Positions 36,691 to 44,818 of a stretch of DNA of 64,000 bases are shown here, piece after piece; the first letter of the stretch is position 1; every line of letters starts with the position of its first letter. This DNA comes from Panacagrimonas sp965216805 (lineage in GTDB: Bacteria; Pseudomonadota; Gammaproteobacteria; Nevskiales; Nevskiaceae), in the NCBI RefSeq assembly GCF_965216805.1, contig NZ_CBDCGN010000002.1:1922001-1986000 (forward strand), read 5' to 3'. The position numbers and the translations under genes were made by a program. Below the pieces are notes generated by a model. It ran no database searches. It worked only from the letters and a program-made list of their open reading frames with translations, and was not told the origin of the DNA.

Positions 36691-37278
36691 ATGGCGCGTC
36701 CGCGCGAATTCGACGAACAGCTTGCGGTGGAAAAGGCCATGCAGCTGTTCTGGAGGCGCGGCTATCAGGCGGCGTCGCTCAACGAACTGCTCGACGCCAT
36801 GGATCTCAGCCGCAGCAGCTTCTACGAGACCTGGGGCACCAAGCGCGAGGCCTTGATCGAGGCGCTGAACCGCTACGCGCAGTCCGGCATGGCCGGGCTG
36901 ATCGAACCACTGACCCGGGCCGACGCCGGTAGAGCGCAGATCGAGCAGACGTTTCACGGCATGGTGCGACGTGCGCTGAGCGACGGCGGCGCCAAAGGCT
37001 GCCTGGTCAACAACTGCCTGGCGGAGTTGGCAGGGCAGGATGCCAAGCTGTTGCAGCAGTTGCAGGACATTCGCAAAGGGCTGGAACGTCTGCTGGCGCG
37101 GGCGATCCGCAAGGGACAGATCGACGGAACTATCGATCCGACCCAGAGCGCAACGACCTTGGCGCGCTTTCTCGCCAGCACGTTCTCGGGCCTGAACCTG
37201 ACGGCCAGGGCGCAGCCCGGCAAGGCCGTGCTCAACGACATCGTGCGTACCGCGTTACGCGCCTTGGATCCCAGATAA
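36691..37278 (+). CDS. TetR family transcriptional regulator
   Basis: A 195-residue TetR regulator. The N-terminal HTH is typical (MARPREFDEQLAVEKAMQLFWRRGYQAASLNELLDAMDLSRSSFYETWGTKREALIEAL), and the C-terminal ligand domain contains GCLVNNCLAEL, a motif of the TetR_C_16/YxaF-like group. ATG 36691 is preferred; upstream in-frame starts would cover the operator. The downstream redoxin begins 22 bases after the stop, so repressor and target are probably one operon. Two Cys in CLVNNC could serve redox or electrophile sensing, but that is a guess. Confidence 0.92.
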   Translation: MARPREFDEQLAVEKAMQLFWRRGYQAASLNELLDAMDLSRSSFYETWGTKREALIEALNRYAQSGMAGLIEPLTRADAGRAQIEQTFHGMVRRALSDGGAKGCLVNNCLAELAGQDAKLLQQLQDIRKGLERLLARAIRKGQIDGTIDPTQSATTLARFLASTFSGLNLTARAQPGKAVLNDIVRTALRALDPR

Positions 37279-37300
37279 CCCCCAGGGGAGACCCCGCACC

Positions 37301-38149
37301 ATGAACATGATCAAGTCGCTTTACGTGTCCGCGTTTCTGGCCGGCGGATTCGCCGGCTTCGCCTATTCGCTGTACCGGGTCGTTCAGGAGGGACTGGCGT
37401 CCCCCTGGTTGGGTGCCGCCATCGCCTGTGCCGGACCGGCGCTTTTCTTCGGACGTTTGTTCGTTGCGCCGGCGGCGCGAACTTCGCGCAATCTGCCGTG
37501 GATGTTCGTCGCCGGATTCGTGGGGCTGGGCGTGAGCCTGATTCCGGGCGCGATATCCGCCGCAAGCGTGGTGGCTTTGTCGGTCGGCGTGATCGGCGTG
37601 GCCTTGTACGTGTTCTGGTACTCGAAGTTCGATGCGCGCGAAGCCCCGGTAATCCAGATCGGGCAGACCCTGCCGGCGTTCACGATCTACGAGGGCGACG
37701 CGGCGCGGCCCAGCACCGAGCTGATGCAAACGCCCGCATTGTGGATTTTCTATCGCGGAAACTGGTGCCCGCTGTGCATGGCACAGATCAAGGAAGTTGC
37801 CGCGCAATACCGGGAACTGGCGCAGCGAGGCGTCGAGGTCTACCTGATCAGCCCGCAGCCGGAAAGCCATAGCGCGGCATTGGCCAAGCGCATGGATGCG
37901 CCGATGCGGTTCATGACCGATCGCAACAATTCGGCCGCCCGCATCCTGGGCGTGATCGAGCCCAACGGTCTGCCTGCCGGCATGCAAGTGCTCGGCTACG
38001 ACTCCGATGTGCCGCGACCCACCGTCTTCGTCACCGCGACCGGCGGCAAGGTGATCTACTGCGATCTCACCGAAAACTATCGCGTCCGTCCCGAGCCGTC
38101 GGCCTGGATGGCCGTACTGGACGGCGAGGCGACGCGACCGGCGCACTGA
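37301..38149 (+). CDS. Membrane-anchored AhpC/TSA-type redoxin
   Basis: A 282-residue protein with four hydrophobic segments in the first ~110 residues (MIKSLYVSAFLAGGFAGFAYSL, WLGAAIACAGPALFFG, WMFVAGFVGLGVSLIPGA, VVALSVGVIGVALYVFW), then a cytoplasmic or periplasmic thioredoxin-fold domain. That domain has the active site YRGNWCPLCMAQIKE (CxxC), and DVPRPTVFV with the cis-proline. It belongs to the AhpC/TSA redoxin group. The neighbourhood (two GSTs and TetR) suggests glutathione-dependent peroxide or disulphide handling. Confidence 0.85.
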   Translation: MNMIKSLYVSAFLAGGFAGFAYSLYRVVQEGLASPWLGAAIACAGPALFFGRLFVAPAARTSRNLPWMFVAGFVGLGVSLIPGAISAASVVALSVGVIGVALYVFWYSKFDAREAPVIQIGQTLPAFTIYEGDAARPSTELMQTPALWIFYRGNWCPLCMAQIKEVAAQYRELAQRGVEVYLISPQPESHSAALAKRMDAPMRFMTDRNNSAARILGVIEPNGLPAGMQVLGYDSDVPRPTVFVTATGGKVIYCDLTENYRVRPEPSAWMAVLDGEATRPAH

Positions 38150-38208
38150 CGTCAAGCGCCCGCACTTGACCCATTCCCACGACAACCCATCTTTCGGAGA
38201 ACAAGCTG

Positions 38209-38895
38209 ATGATTGACCTGTACACCTCGGCCACACCCAACGGCTGGAAAGCCTCGATTCTGCTCGAAGAGCTGGGCGTGCCGTACACGCTGCATGCGAT
38301 CTCGCTGTCCAAGGGCGACCAGAAGACGCCGGACTTCCTCAAGATCAATCCCAATGGACGCATCCCGGCCATCGTTGATCGGGAAGAGGGTGACTTCGCC
38401 GTGTTCGAGTCCGGCGCCATCATGATCTACCTGGCGGAAAAGTACGGCCGCTTTCTGCCGACGGACCGCAAGGGACGTTCGCAGGTCATCCAGTGGGTGA
38501 TGTTCCAGATGGGCGGTATCGGGCCGATGCAGGGTCAGGCCAATGTGTTCTTCCGCTATGCGCCGGAAAAGATTCCCTATGCGATCGACCGCTATCAGAC
38601 CGAGACCAAGCGCCTGTACCGGGTGCTGGAATCGCGGCTGGCCGATCACGAATATCTGGCCGGCGACTATTCGATTGCCGACATCGCCAACTGGTCATGG
38701 GTATCGCTGCACTACTGGGCTGGCGTGGACGTGGACGACCTGCCGCACGTGCAACGCTGGATGAAAGCGGTGTCCTCGCGACCCGCAGTGCAGCGCGGCA
38801 TCGTGATTCCCGAGCCGCTGGTGCTGGACGACGGCGGCGAAGCGGTGAAGAAAATGGCGCGTTCGATGCTGGTGGGCGGCGACAAGAAGGATTGA
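38209..38895 (+). CDS. Glutathione S-transferase, YghU/YfcG-like
   Basis: A 228-residue GST, same length and layout as the one at 35.8 kb (MIDLYTSATPNGWKASILLEELGVPYTLH, NGRIPAIVDRE, FESGAIMIYLAEKYG, MGGIGPMQGQANVFFRYAPEKIPYAIDRY, DYSIADIANWSWV). The TPNGWK pattern marks the YfcG-type group, whose E. coli members reduce disulphides with bound GSH. It follows the redoxin by 59 bases and is likely the third gene of the tetR operon. Confidence 0.93.
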   Translation: MIDLYTSATPNGWKASILLEELGVPYTLHAISLSKGDQKTPDFLKINPNGRIPAIVDREEGDFAVFESGAIMIYLAEKYGRFLPTDRKGRSQVIQWVMFQMGGIGPMQGQANVFFRYAPEKIPYAIDRYQTETKRLYRVLESRLADHEYLAGDYSIADIANWSWVSLHYWAGVDVDDLPHVQRWMKAVSSRPAVQRGIVIPEPLVLDDGGEAVKKMARSMLVGGDKKD

Positions 38896-38913
38896 TCGCG
38901 CCAAACTGGTGCG

Positions 38914-39513
38914 ATGAACGCACCCGTCGAGATTCCGATCTTCCCGCTCAACACCGTCCTGTTTCCGGGCGGACGCCTGCCACTGCGCATCTTCGAGATG
39001 CGCTATGTGGACATGACCAAGGCCTGCATCCGCGACGATGCGGTCTTTGGCGTGTGCCAGATCCTGGAAGGACGCGAGGCCGGCGAGGCCGCGGTACCGG
39101 TCCCGATCGGCTGTACCGCGCGCATCGCCGAGTGGGAGGTGCCGACACCCGGCCTGTTCAATCTCGACACCCGTGGCGAACAGGTCTTCCGCATCCTCGA
39201 TCAGCGCGTTGAGCGTGACGGCCTGATCCGCGCGCAAGTGGTGCTGGAGCCGGCGCCCGTGGCGCAGGCATTGCCAACCAGCCAGGAGTTGTTGGGGCGG
39301 ATGCTGAGCGAGATCATCGACAAGGTCGGCGCCAAACATTTTCCTCAACCGGTCCAGCTCGGCGATGCCACCTGGGTGGCCTATCGCCTGGCCGAGATCC
39401 TGCCGATTTCCGTCGATCAGAAGCTGGCCTGGCTGCAGTACAACGATCCCGTCCGGATTCTCGCGGAAATTGAAGCCACCGTCTTCGGTGAAGAAGATTC
39501 CGGGACCGAGTAG
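38914..39513 (+). CDS. Lon N-terminal (substrate-binding) domain protein
   Basis: A 199-residue protein made only of the LON substrate-binding domain: IPIFPLNTVLFPGGRLPLRIFEMRYVDM at the start and a helical end (VAYRLAEILPISVDQKLAWLQYNDPVRILAEIE). It lacks the AAA and protease domains of Lon. Such proteins may act as adaptors or peptide-binding factors; the role is not established. It follows the GST by 18 bases and precedes the Gcr-like gene by 5, so the three could be co-transcribed. Confidence 0.92.
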   Translation: MNAPVEIPIFPLNTVLFPGGRLPLRIFEMRYVDMTKACIRDDAVFGVCQILEGREAGEAAVPVPIGCTARIAEWEVPTPGLFNLDTRGEQVFRILDQRVERDGLIRAQVVLEPAPVAQALPTSQELLGRMLSEIIDKVGAKHFPQPVQLGDATWVAYRLAEILPISVDQKLAWLQYNDPVRILAEIEATVFGEEDSGTE

Positions 39514-39518
39514 CGGCC

Positions 39519-41567
39519 ATGGCCCGGCGTTCCGGAGTCCGCGCCAAGGATTTATCGCCTGACCGGCGCCTGAGAGTTGCGCTGGAGCGCGTGCAGGTGG
39601 CGACCGCAGAGGAGCGCATCGACGCGCTGGCGCGACTGGTTCGCTGTATCCGACCGGCCAAGCCAGATCGGCTGCCCGAAGCGGAAGAACGGCTGGAGGC
39701 GCTGATCAAGTTGCTGCGAGAAAACACTCCGCTGCGAGACGGCATGCGTGACTGCCTGCTGGGCCTGCTGTCCGACAAGCAACCCCTGCGTCTGTTCACC
39801 GATTCCGGCGTGCTCGCACACGAAGGCTTTTTCGGCGGGCTGCAACGACGAGTGGCGCAGAAGATCCTGCCTGAAGAGCACCACACGGAGTCACTGCGCG
39901 GTGTGCTCAATCTGCTGTTTCCGCTCGCCTCCGATTACCGCTGGGTATGTGGTCTTTCCGAGGACCTGTGGATCCGCTTGCTGGATGCATTGGATCTGCC
40001 TGCGGCACGCTTCGACGGCGGCCCGATGCAGCACAAGATTGTCGAAGCCCTGCAGGTGCTGTCCTACCGGATCGCGGCGATGGGCCTGGAGACCGAACTG
40101 GTCCGAAATCATCCGGACATCGAGCGCTACGAGTCGCCCTTCCTTCGCCAGAACGTCGAATTGCGGGACTTCATCGAGTCGCGACAGGCCGCTCCCGACG
40201 CGCCTGAGCAGCCGGTGCTGGACGACAAGCATCTGCTGGTTCTGCTCGATCAATGCAGTGAAATACTGGCGCGCGTACGCAAGCAGGCCAGCCGCGGCGG
40301 CGCCAGTGTCACCCTGACGCACTTGCTGGTGCGCTTGCGCCAGAGCTCGCGCCGGCTCAAGACCCTGCTGCGTCTGCTGGAGGACCGGCCTGCGCACGAA
40401 CTCAACGTGGATCGCGTGCGCCTTTTTCAGGAATTGGTGAGCGCGGAGAATCAGCGGCTGTCGCTGTCGCGGTTCTGGTCGCAGAACCTGGAACTGCTTT
40501 CAGCCAGCATCGTCGGTAATGCCAGTCGCACGGGCGAGCACTACATCACCGCCACGCGCAGCGAATACTTCGGCATGCTGCGCTCGGCCCTCGGTGCCGG
40601 GTTCATCGTCGCCTTCATGGCCCTGCTCAAGATCAACCTGGGCGGTGAAGCGCACGCGCCCCTGGTGGAAGCCGTGTTGTACAGCCTCAACTACGGCCTG
40701 GGTTTCGTGCTGATCTATCTGCTGCACTTCACCATCGCCACCAAGCAGCCGGCGATGACCGCTTCGCACATCGCCGCCAGTCTGCAGAAGCGCGAACAAG
40801 GCCATCGCCTGGATGGCCTGGTGGAACTGCTGGTGCGTGTCGCCCGCAGCCAGTTCATCGCCATCGTCGGCAACGTGGTCATGGCATTCGCGATCCCGGT
40901 CTTGATTGCCATGCTGATGGTCCGTTATGGCGGCGCTGCGCCGCTGGATGCTGCCCATGCGCAGGCGCTGCTGGACGACCAGAATCCCTTGATCAGCCTC
41001 GCCTGGTTTCACGCCGCCATTGCCGGCGTGTTCCTGTTTCTGTCCGGGCTGATCTCCGGCTACTTCGACAACAAGGCCGCCTACGATCGCATTCCGCAGC
41101 GGCTGCGCCAGTTGTACGGCCTGCGGCGTCTGCTCGGCGAGCGCGGCGCCAATCGCCTGGCCGACTACGTGGGCAACAATCTGGGCGGACTGGCCGGCAA
41201 TTTCTTCTTCGGCTGCATGCTCGGGTCGATGGGCGCCATCGGCCTGATTCTGGGCCTGCCGCTGGACATCCGCCACATCACGTTTTCCACCGCTTACCTG
41301 GGCTATGGATTCGTTGCGCTCGACTGGGCGCTGCAACCGCGGACCTACGCGATCCTGGCCATCGGCGTTGCCGGCATCGGCGTGATCAATCTGGCGGTGA
41401 GTTTCGGCCTGGCCCTCGCGGTGGCGATGCGCGCACAGCAGGTGCGCTTTGGCGAGGGCGGCGAATTGCTCAAGCGTCTGCTGCACTGGTTCCTGCGTCG
41501 GCCACAGGATTTCTTCTGGCCACCCGCGGATCGCGAAGAGACCAAAGCGGTGGCCACGGAGCCCTGA
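39519..41567 (+). CDS. Gcr-like membrane protein ('site-specific recombinase' family)
   Basis: A 682-residue protein of the family annotated as site-specific recombinase, gonococcal Gcr type. The first ~340 residues are soluble and helical; from about 360 there are six or so transmembrane helices (MLRSALGAGFIVAFMALLKIN, VLYSLNYGLGFVLIYLLHFTIATKQPAMTASHIAASL, FIAIVGNVVMAFAIPVLIAMLMV, and others to GIGVINLAVSFGLALAVAM). No recombinase catalytic motif (Ser or Tyr type) is visible, so the family name is doubtful; an envelope role is more likely. Confidence 0.85.
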   Translation: MARRSGVRAKDLSPDRRLRVALERVQVATAEERIDALARLVRCIRPAKPDRLPEAEERLEALIKLLRENTPLRDGMRDCLLGLLSDKQPLRLFTDSGVLAHEGFFGGLQRRVAQKILPEEHHTESLRGVLNLLFPLASDYRWVCGLSEDLWIRLLDALDLPAARFDGGPMQHKIVEALQVLSYRIAAMGLETELVRNHPDIERYESPFLRQNVELRDFIESRQAAPDAPEQPVLDDKHLLVLLDQCSEILARVRKQASRGGASVTLTHLLVRLRQSSRRLKTLLRLLEDRPAHELNVDRVRLFQELVSAENQRLSLSRFWSQNLELLSASIVGNASRTGEHYITATRSEYFGMLRSALGAGFIVAFMALLKINLGGEAHAPLVEAVLYSLNYGLGFVLIYLLHFTIATKQPAMTASHIAASLQKREQGHRLDGLVELLVRVARSQFIAIVGNVVMAFAIPVLIAMLMVRYGGAAPLDAAHAQALLDDQNPLISLAWFHAAIAGVFLFLSGLISGYFDNKAAYDRIPQRLRQLYGLRRLLGERGANRLADYVGNNLGGLAGNFFFGCMLGSMGAIGLILGLPLDIRHITFSTAYLGYGFVALDWALQPRTYAILAIGVAGIGVINLAVSFGLALAVAMRAQQVRFGEGGELLKRLLHWFLRRPQDFFWPPADREETKAVATEP

Positions 41568-41655
41568 TAGCGCGGCAGCACAGTCTTTGCTTTCAAGCCG
41601 GCTGCGCGTCAGGCTAAATGCTCGAACAGACGGCCCCAGGCCGCAGGGGGAGCGC

Positions 41656-43011
41656 GTGAAAGCACTGAGTCCGCTGGACCAGGTGTTCCTGATGCTGGAG
41701 CGGCGCAATCAGCCGATGCACGTCGGCAGCCTGATGCTGTTCCAGCCGCCCCCGGGGTCCAAGGCCGAGGACATCCGCGGCATGGTAGAACTGATGCGCC
41801 GGCAGGATCAGCCGCAGCCGCCATTCAACCAACGCCTCACGCGCAAGCTCGGCGTGCCGTTCTGGACCGAGGACAAGGAGTTCGATCTCGCCCACCATTT
41901 CCGCCACCTGGCCCTGCCGCGACCCGGACGCATCCGCGAGCTGCTGGCGATGGTGTCCAACATGCACTCGGCGCTGCTGGATCGTGAATTTCCCCTGTGG
42001 GAGTGCAGCTTCATCGAAGGCGTGGCCGACGGCCGTTTCGCGCTGTACAGCAAGATGCACCACGCCATGATCGATGGCGTCGCCAGCATGCGGCTGCTGG
42101 AGTCGCTGATGTCCACCGAGCCTGCGGCCAAGGCGATGGCCCCGCCATGGGCGTTCCGGCGCACGCCGCGCAAGCGCGAGGGCCAGCTCGCCGCGCCGTC
42201 GTCGGTGCTGGGTTCGGTACTGGGCCAGGCCAAGTCGCAGGCCAAAGCCTTGCCGGTGGTGACACAAGCCCTGCTCAGCACGTGGCAGCAGGCACGGCGT
42301 GAACCCGAGTTCGGCGATCTGTTCCGCGCGCCGCGCACCCTGTTCAACCGCCGTATCGGCAATGCCCGGCGGTTCGCCGCGCAGTCGTGGTCCTTGTCGC
42401 GCATCCGCGGCGTCGGCAAGAAGGTGGGCGGCACGCTCAATGATGTCGTGCTGGGCATGTGCGCCTATGCGCTGCGACGTTACCTGCAGGACCAGAACGC
42501 GCTGCCAAACAAGCCGCTGATCACCATGATGCCGATGAGCCTGCGTCGCGATGACAGCGATTCGGGCAATCAGGTGGGCATGGTGCTGGCCAACCTGGGC
42601 ACCCACATTGCCGATCCGGCCGAGCGGATGGGCGTGATCCGGCGCAGCGTGCAGGCCTCCAAGCAGCGGCTGTCGCAGATGACGCCGACCGAGATCATGA
42701 ACTACACCGCGCTGATCTCCGGCCCTGCCGGCTTGAACCTGGCGACCGGTATCGCGCCGCAGAAGCAGCTCTATAACGTGGTCATCTCCAACGTACCGGG
42801 TCCCAAGCAGCCTCTGTACTGGAACGGTGCGCTGCTGGAGGGCATGTACCCGGTGTCCATTCCGGTGGACGGCATGGCGCTCAACATCACGCTGGTGTCC
42901 TATGCCGACCAGCTCAGCTTCGGGCTGATCGCCTGCCGCCGATCGGTGCCGCATGTGCAGCGCATGCTGGCGTATCTGGAGCAGGGTCTGGCGGAACTTG
43001 AAGCGCTGTAG
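41656..43011 (+). CDS. Wax ester synthase / acyl-CoA:diacylglycerol acyltransferase (WS/DGAT)
   Basis: A 451-residue acyltransferase that would make wax esters or triacylglycerol. It has the catalytic motif MHHAMIDG (H135, H136, D140, G141), PLSPLDQ-like LSPLDQVFLMLE at the start, the NDVVLGMCAYALRRYL segment, PMSLR, ISNVPGP and a closing domain. GTG 41656 with an AGGGGGAG upstream is the start; longer frames reach into the Gcr gene. Neighbours on the other strand are an SDR and an HSL-type lipase/esterase, which fits neutral-lipid metabolism. Confidence 0.93.
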   Translation: MKALSPLDQVFLMLERRNQPMHVGSLMLFQPPPGSKAEDIRGMVELMRRQDQPQPPFNQRLTRKLGVPFWTEDKEFDLAHHFRHLALPRPGRIRELLAMVSNMHSALLDREFPLWECSFIEGVADGRFALYSKMHHAMIDGVASMRLLESLMSTEPAAKAMAPPWAFRRTPRKREGQLAAPSSVLGSVLGQAKSQAKALPVVTQALLSTWQQARREPEFGDLFRAPRTLFNRRIGNARRFAAQSWSLSRIRGVGKKVGGTLNDVVLGMCAYALRRYLQDQNALPNKPLITMMPMSLRRDDSDSGNQVGMVLANLGTHIADPAERMGVIRRSVQASKQRLSQMTPTEIMNYTALISGPAGLNLATGIAPQKQLYNVVISNVPGPKQPLYWNGALLEGMYPVSIPVDGMALNITLVSYADQLSFGLIACRRSVPHVQRMLAYLEQGLAELEAL

Positions 43012-43030
43012 GTCGGCCTTCAGGCCGACC
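43008..43030 (+). repeat. REP-like hairpin with 5'-GTAG, SMAG type
   Basis: GTAG (43008-43011) is followed by GTCGGCC, a TTCA loop and GGCCGAC (43012-43029), a perfect 7-bp stem. A tetranucleotide GTAG at one end of a short palindrome is the hallmark of the SMAG/REP elements described in Stenotrophomonas maltophilia and similar REPs mobilised by RAYT transposases. The stop codon of the WS/DGAT gene lies inside the GTAG. Only this copy was noticed in the window. Confidence 0.6.
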
Positions 43031-43090
43031 ACCGCTGCCTGATGAAACTCGCGTTGTCGCCCTCGCAGGGGACCTGCATTCGTTTTCCGG

Positions 43091-43873
43091 TCAATGTCCG
43101 GACAGACTTGCAGTCACCGCGCGATTGAGCGCATCGGGCAGGAAGCAGGCCGCGCGATAGATCAGGTGCGTCTGCGCGCCGACCCGCCAGTGCACACGCC
43201 GGCTGCGGCGTGTCGCCGCCTTCCAGACCGTGTTGGCGATGTCCTCGGCGGTGAGGTGTACGCCCATCGCGCTCAGCGAGCCGGTACTCAGCTTCTCGAC
43301 CATTGGGGTCTGCACGAAGATCGGCCAGATATCGCAGACGCGGATGCCAAGCTTGCGCCACTCCAGGTCCAGTGCCTCGGTCAGGCCGCGTACCGCGAAC
43401 TTCGTTGCCGAATAGCTGGCGAGATCGGCCGCGCCGTAGATCGCCGAAGCAGACGCGAGATTGATCAGGCGCGAACCCTGCGTGCGGCGCAGATAGTCGA
43501 AGCCGGCGTGGCAGCCATTGATGACGCCCTTGAGATTGACGTCGACGATGGCGTGGTGCGCGGCCAGCGGAATGTCCTGGAACGGCCCGGACTTCGCGAT
43601 GCCGGCGTTGTTGAGCAACACGTCGAGATGTCCGCCGGCCGTGGTCCAGAACCGTTCGAGCGCGCCTGCCCACGCCACTGCGTCGGTGACGTCCAGAACT
43701 TCGGCGATGCAGCGGTCCGCGCCGAGTTGAGCGCGCAGCGTGTCCAGCGCCTGAGCGTTGACGTCGTAAAGACCGACGAACCAGCCCTCGCGGGCGAAGC
43801 GTTCAGCCGTGGCCTTGCCAATGCCTTGCGCCGCACCGGTGATGAAAATCGTCTTGCCGGGGCGGTTGCTCAT
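43091..43873 (-). CDS. Short-chain dehydrogenase/reductase
   Basis: A 260-residue classical SDR: NAD(P) site TGAAQGIGKATAERF, LLNNAGIAKSG, the catalytic Ser-Tyr-Lys (NLASASAIYGAADLASYSATKFAVRGL), and CDIWPIFVQTPMVEKL. The position after D/E in the second strand is Asp (GLYDVN), which points to NAD(H). Its start overlaps the stop of the upstream lipase gene (ATGA), so the two form an operon. With the WS/DGAT opposite, a fatty-aldehyde or fatty-alcohol oxidoreductase role is possible but unproven. Confidence 0.9.
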   Translation of the reverse strand: MSNRPGKTIFITGAAQGIGKATAERFAREGWFVGLYDVNAQALDTLRAQLGADRCIAEVLDVTDAVAWAGALERFWTTAGGHLDVLLNNAGIAKSGPFQDIPLAAHHAIVDVNLKGVINGCHAGFDYLRRTQGSRLINLASASAIYGAADLASYSATKFAVRGLTEALDLEWRKLGIRVCDIWPIFVQTPMVEKLSTGSLSAMGVHLTAEDIANTVWKAATRRSRRVHWRVGAQTHLIYRAACFLPDALNRAVTASLSGH

Positions 43874-44769
43874 GGGCGTATCCAATGGTGGTCGAGAAAG
43901 TTGGAGATGCGCGCGATAGCAGCGTCCGACGCATCGAGCATGCGCGCGTGAACCTGAAAGTCGTGCCAGTAGCCGGCTTCGATTTCGAGTGTCACCTCCA
44001 CCCCTGCCGCCTTCGCGCATTCGGCGAGTCGACGCGCATCGTCCAGCAGAATCTCGTCGCTGCCGACCTGGATCAGGGTCGGCGGCAGGCCGCGCAGATC
44101 GGCGAACAGCGGCGAGACCTGCGTGTCGTTCGGTGCGACCGTCCCGCGGTAAGCCTCGGCGGCGCGCGTGAGCCAGTCCCGGCTGAGCAAGGGATCGTGT
44201 TGCGCTTGCGTCTCGACGCTCGCGCCGGAGAGCGTCAGATCGACCCAGGGTGAGATCAGCAGCAGTGCAGCCGGAGCCGGCAGGCCCGCGTCACGCAGGG
44301 CCAGAACAGTACTGAGCGCCAGCCCGCCGCCAGCGGAATCGCCGCCGATCCCAATCCGGCGTGCGGGAAATCGGTCGAGCAGCGCGCGATAGGCGCTGAT
44401 CGCATCTTCCATCGCCGCGGGGTAGGGATGTTCCGGCGCCAGCCGATAATCCGGCGCCAGCACTTCACAGTCAGCGACGGCGGCGAAGTGCGTCGTCAAG
44501 ACCTTGTGCGTGTTCGGCGAGCCGAGCGTATAGCCGCCGCCATGAAGATAAAGCAGCGCGCGCCCGGGCTGCGCATCGCGCCGCGTGACGCGTTCGCCAA
44601 TGACGCCCCAGACGCCGCGTTCACGGTGCGTTCCGCGGGCTGGCAGGGTGGTGGCGGTGACGATCTCCATCCAGATGCGCGCGAGGCGCACGGGGATCGG
44701 CCGACCGATCACGCCCTTGAACAGCGCGCGCAAAGCACCGCGCAGGGTCGCGCGCAGGAGACGCTGCAT
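43870..44769 (-). CDS. Alpha/beta hydrolase, HSL family lipase/esterase
   Basis: A 299-residue hydrolase of the hormone-sensitive-lipase family. Seen are the oxyanion motif YLHGGGYTLGS, the nucleophile GDSAGGGLA, the Asp (VGSDEILLDDAR) and the His (YWHDFQVHA). The N-terminus is a basic/hydrophobic helix (MQRLLRATLRGALRALFKG), perhaps for membrane association. The start at 44769 has CGGAG 7 bases upstream; a longer frame exists but lacks similarity. It is translationally coupled to the SDR. Confidence 0.9.
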   Translation of the reverse strand: MQRLLRATLRGALRALFKGVIGRPIPVRLARIWMEIVTATTLPARGTHRERGVWGVIGERVTRRDAQPGRALLYLHGGGYTLGSPNTHKVLTTHFAAVADCEVLAPDYRLAPEHPYPAAMEDAISAYRALLDRFPARRIGIGGDSAGGGLALSTVLALRDAGLPAPAALLLISPWVDLTLSGASVETQAQHDPLLSRDWLTRAAEAYRGTVAPNDTQVSPLFADLRGLPPTLIQVGSDEILLDDARRLAECAKAAGVEVTLEIEAGYWHDFQVHARMLDASDAAIARISNFLDHHWIRP

Positions 44770-44818
44770 GATCAAGCTCCGGGAAGCGGGGGACGGATTG
44801 TCGCGCAGCGCAGCGCAC

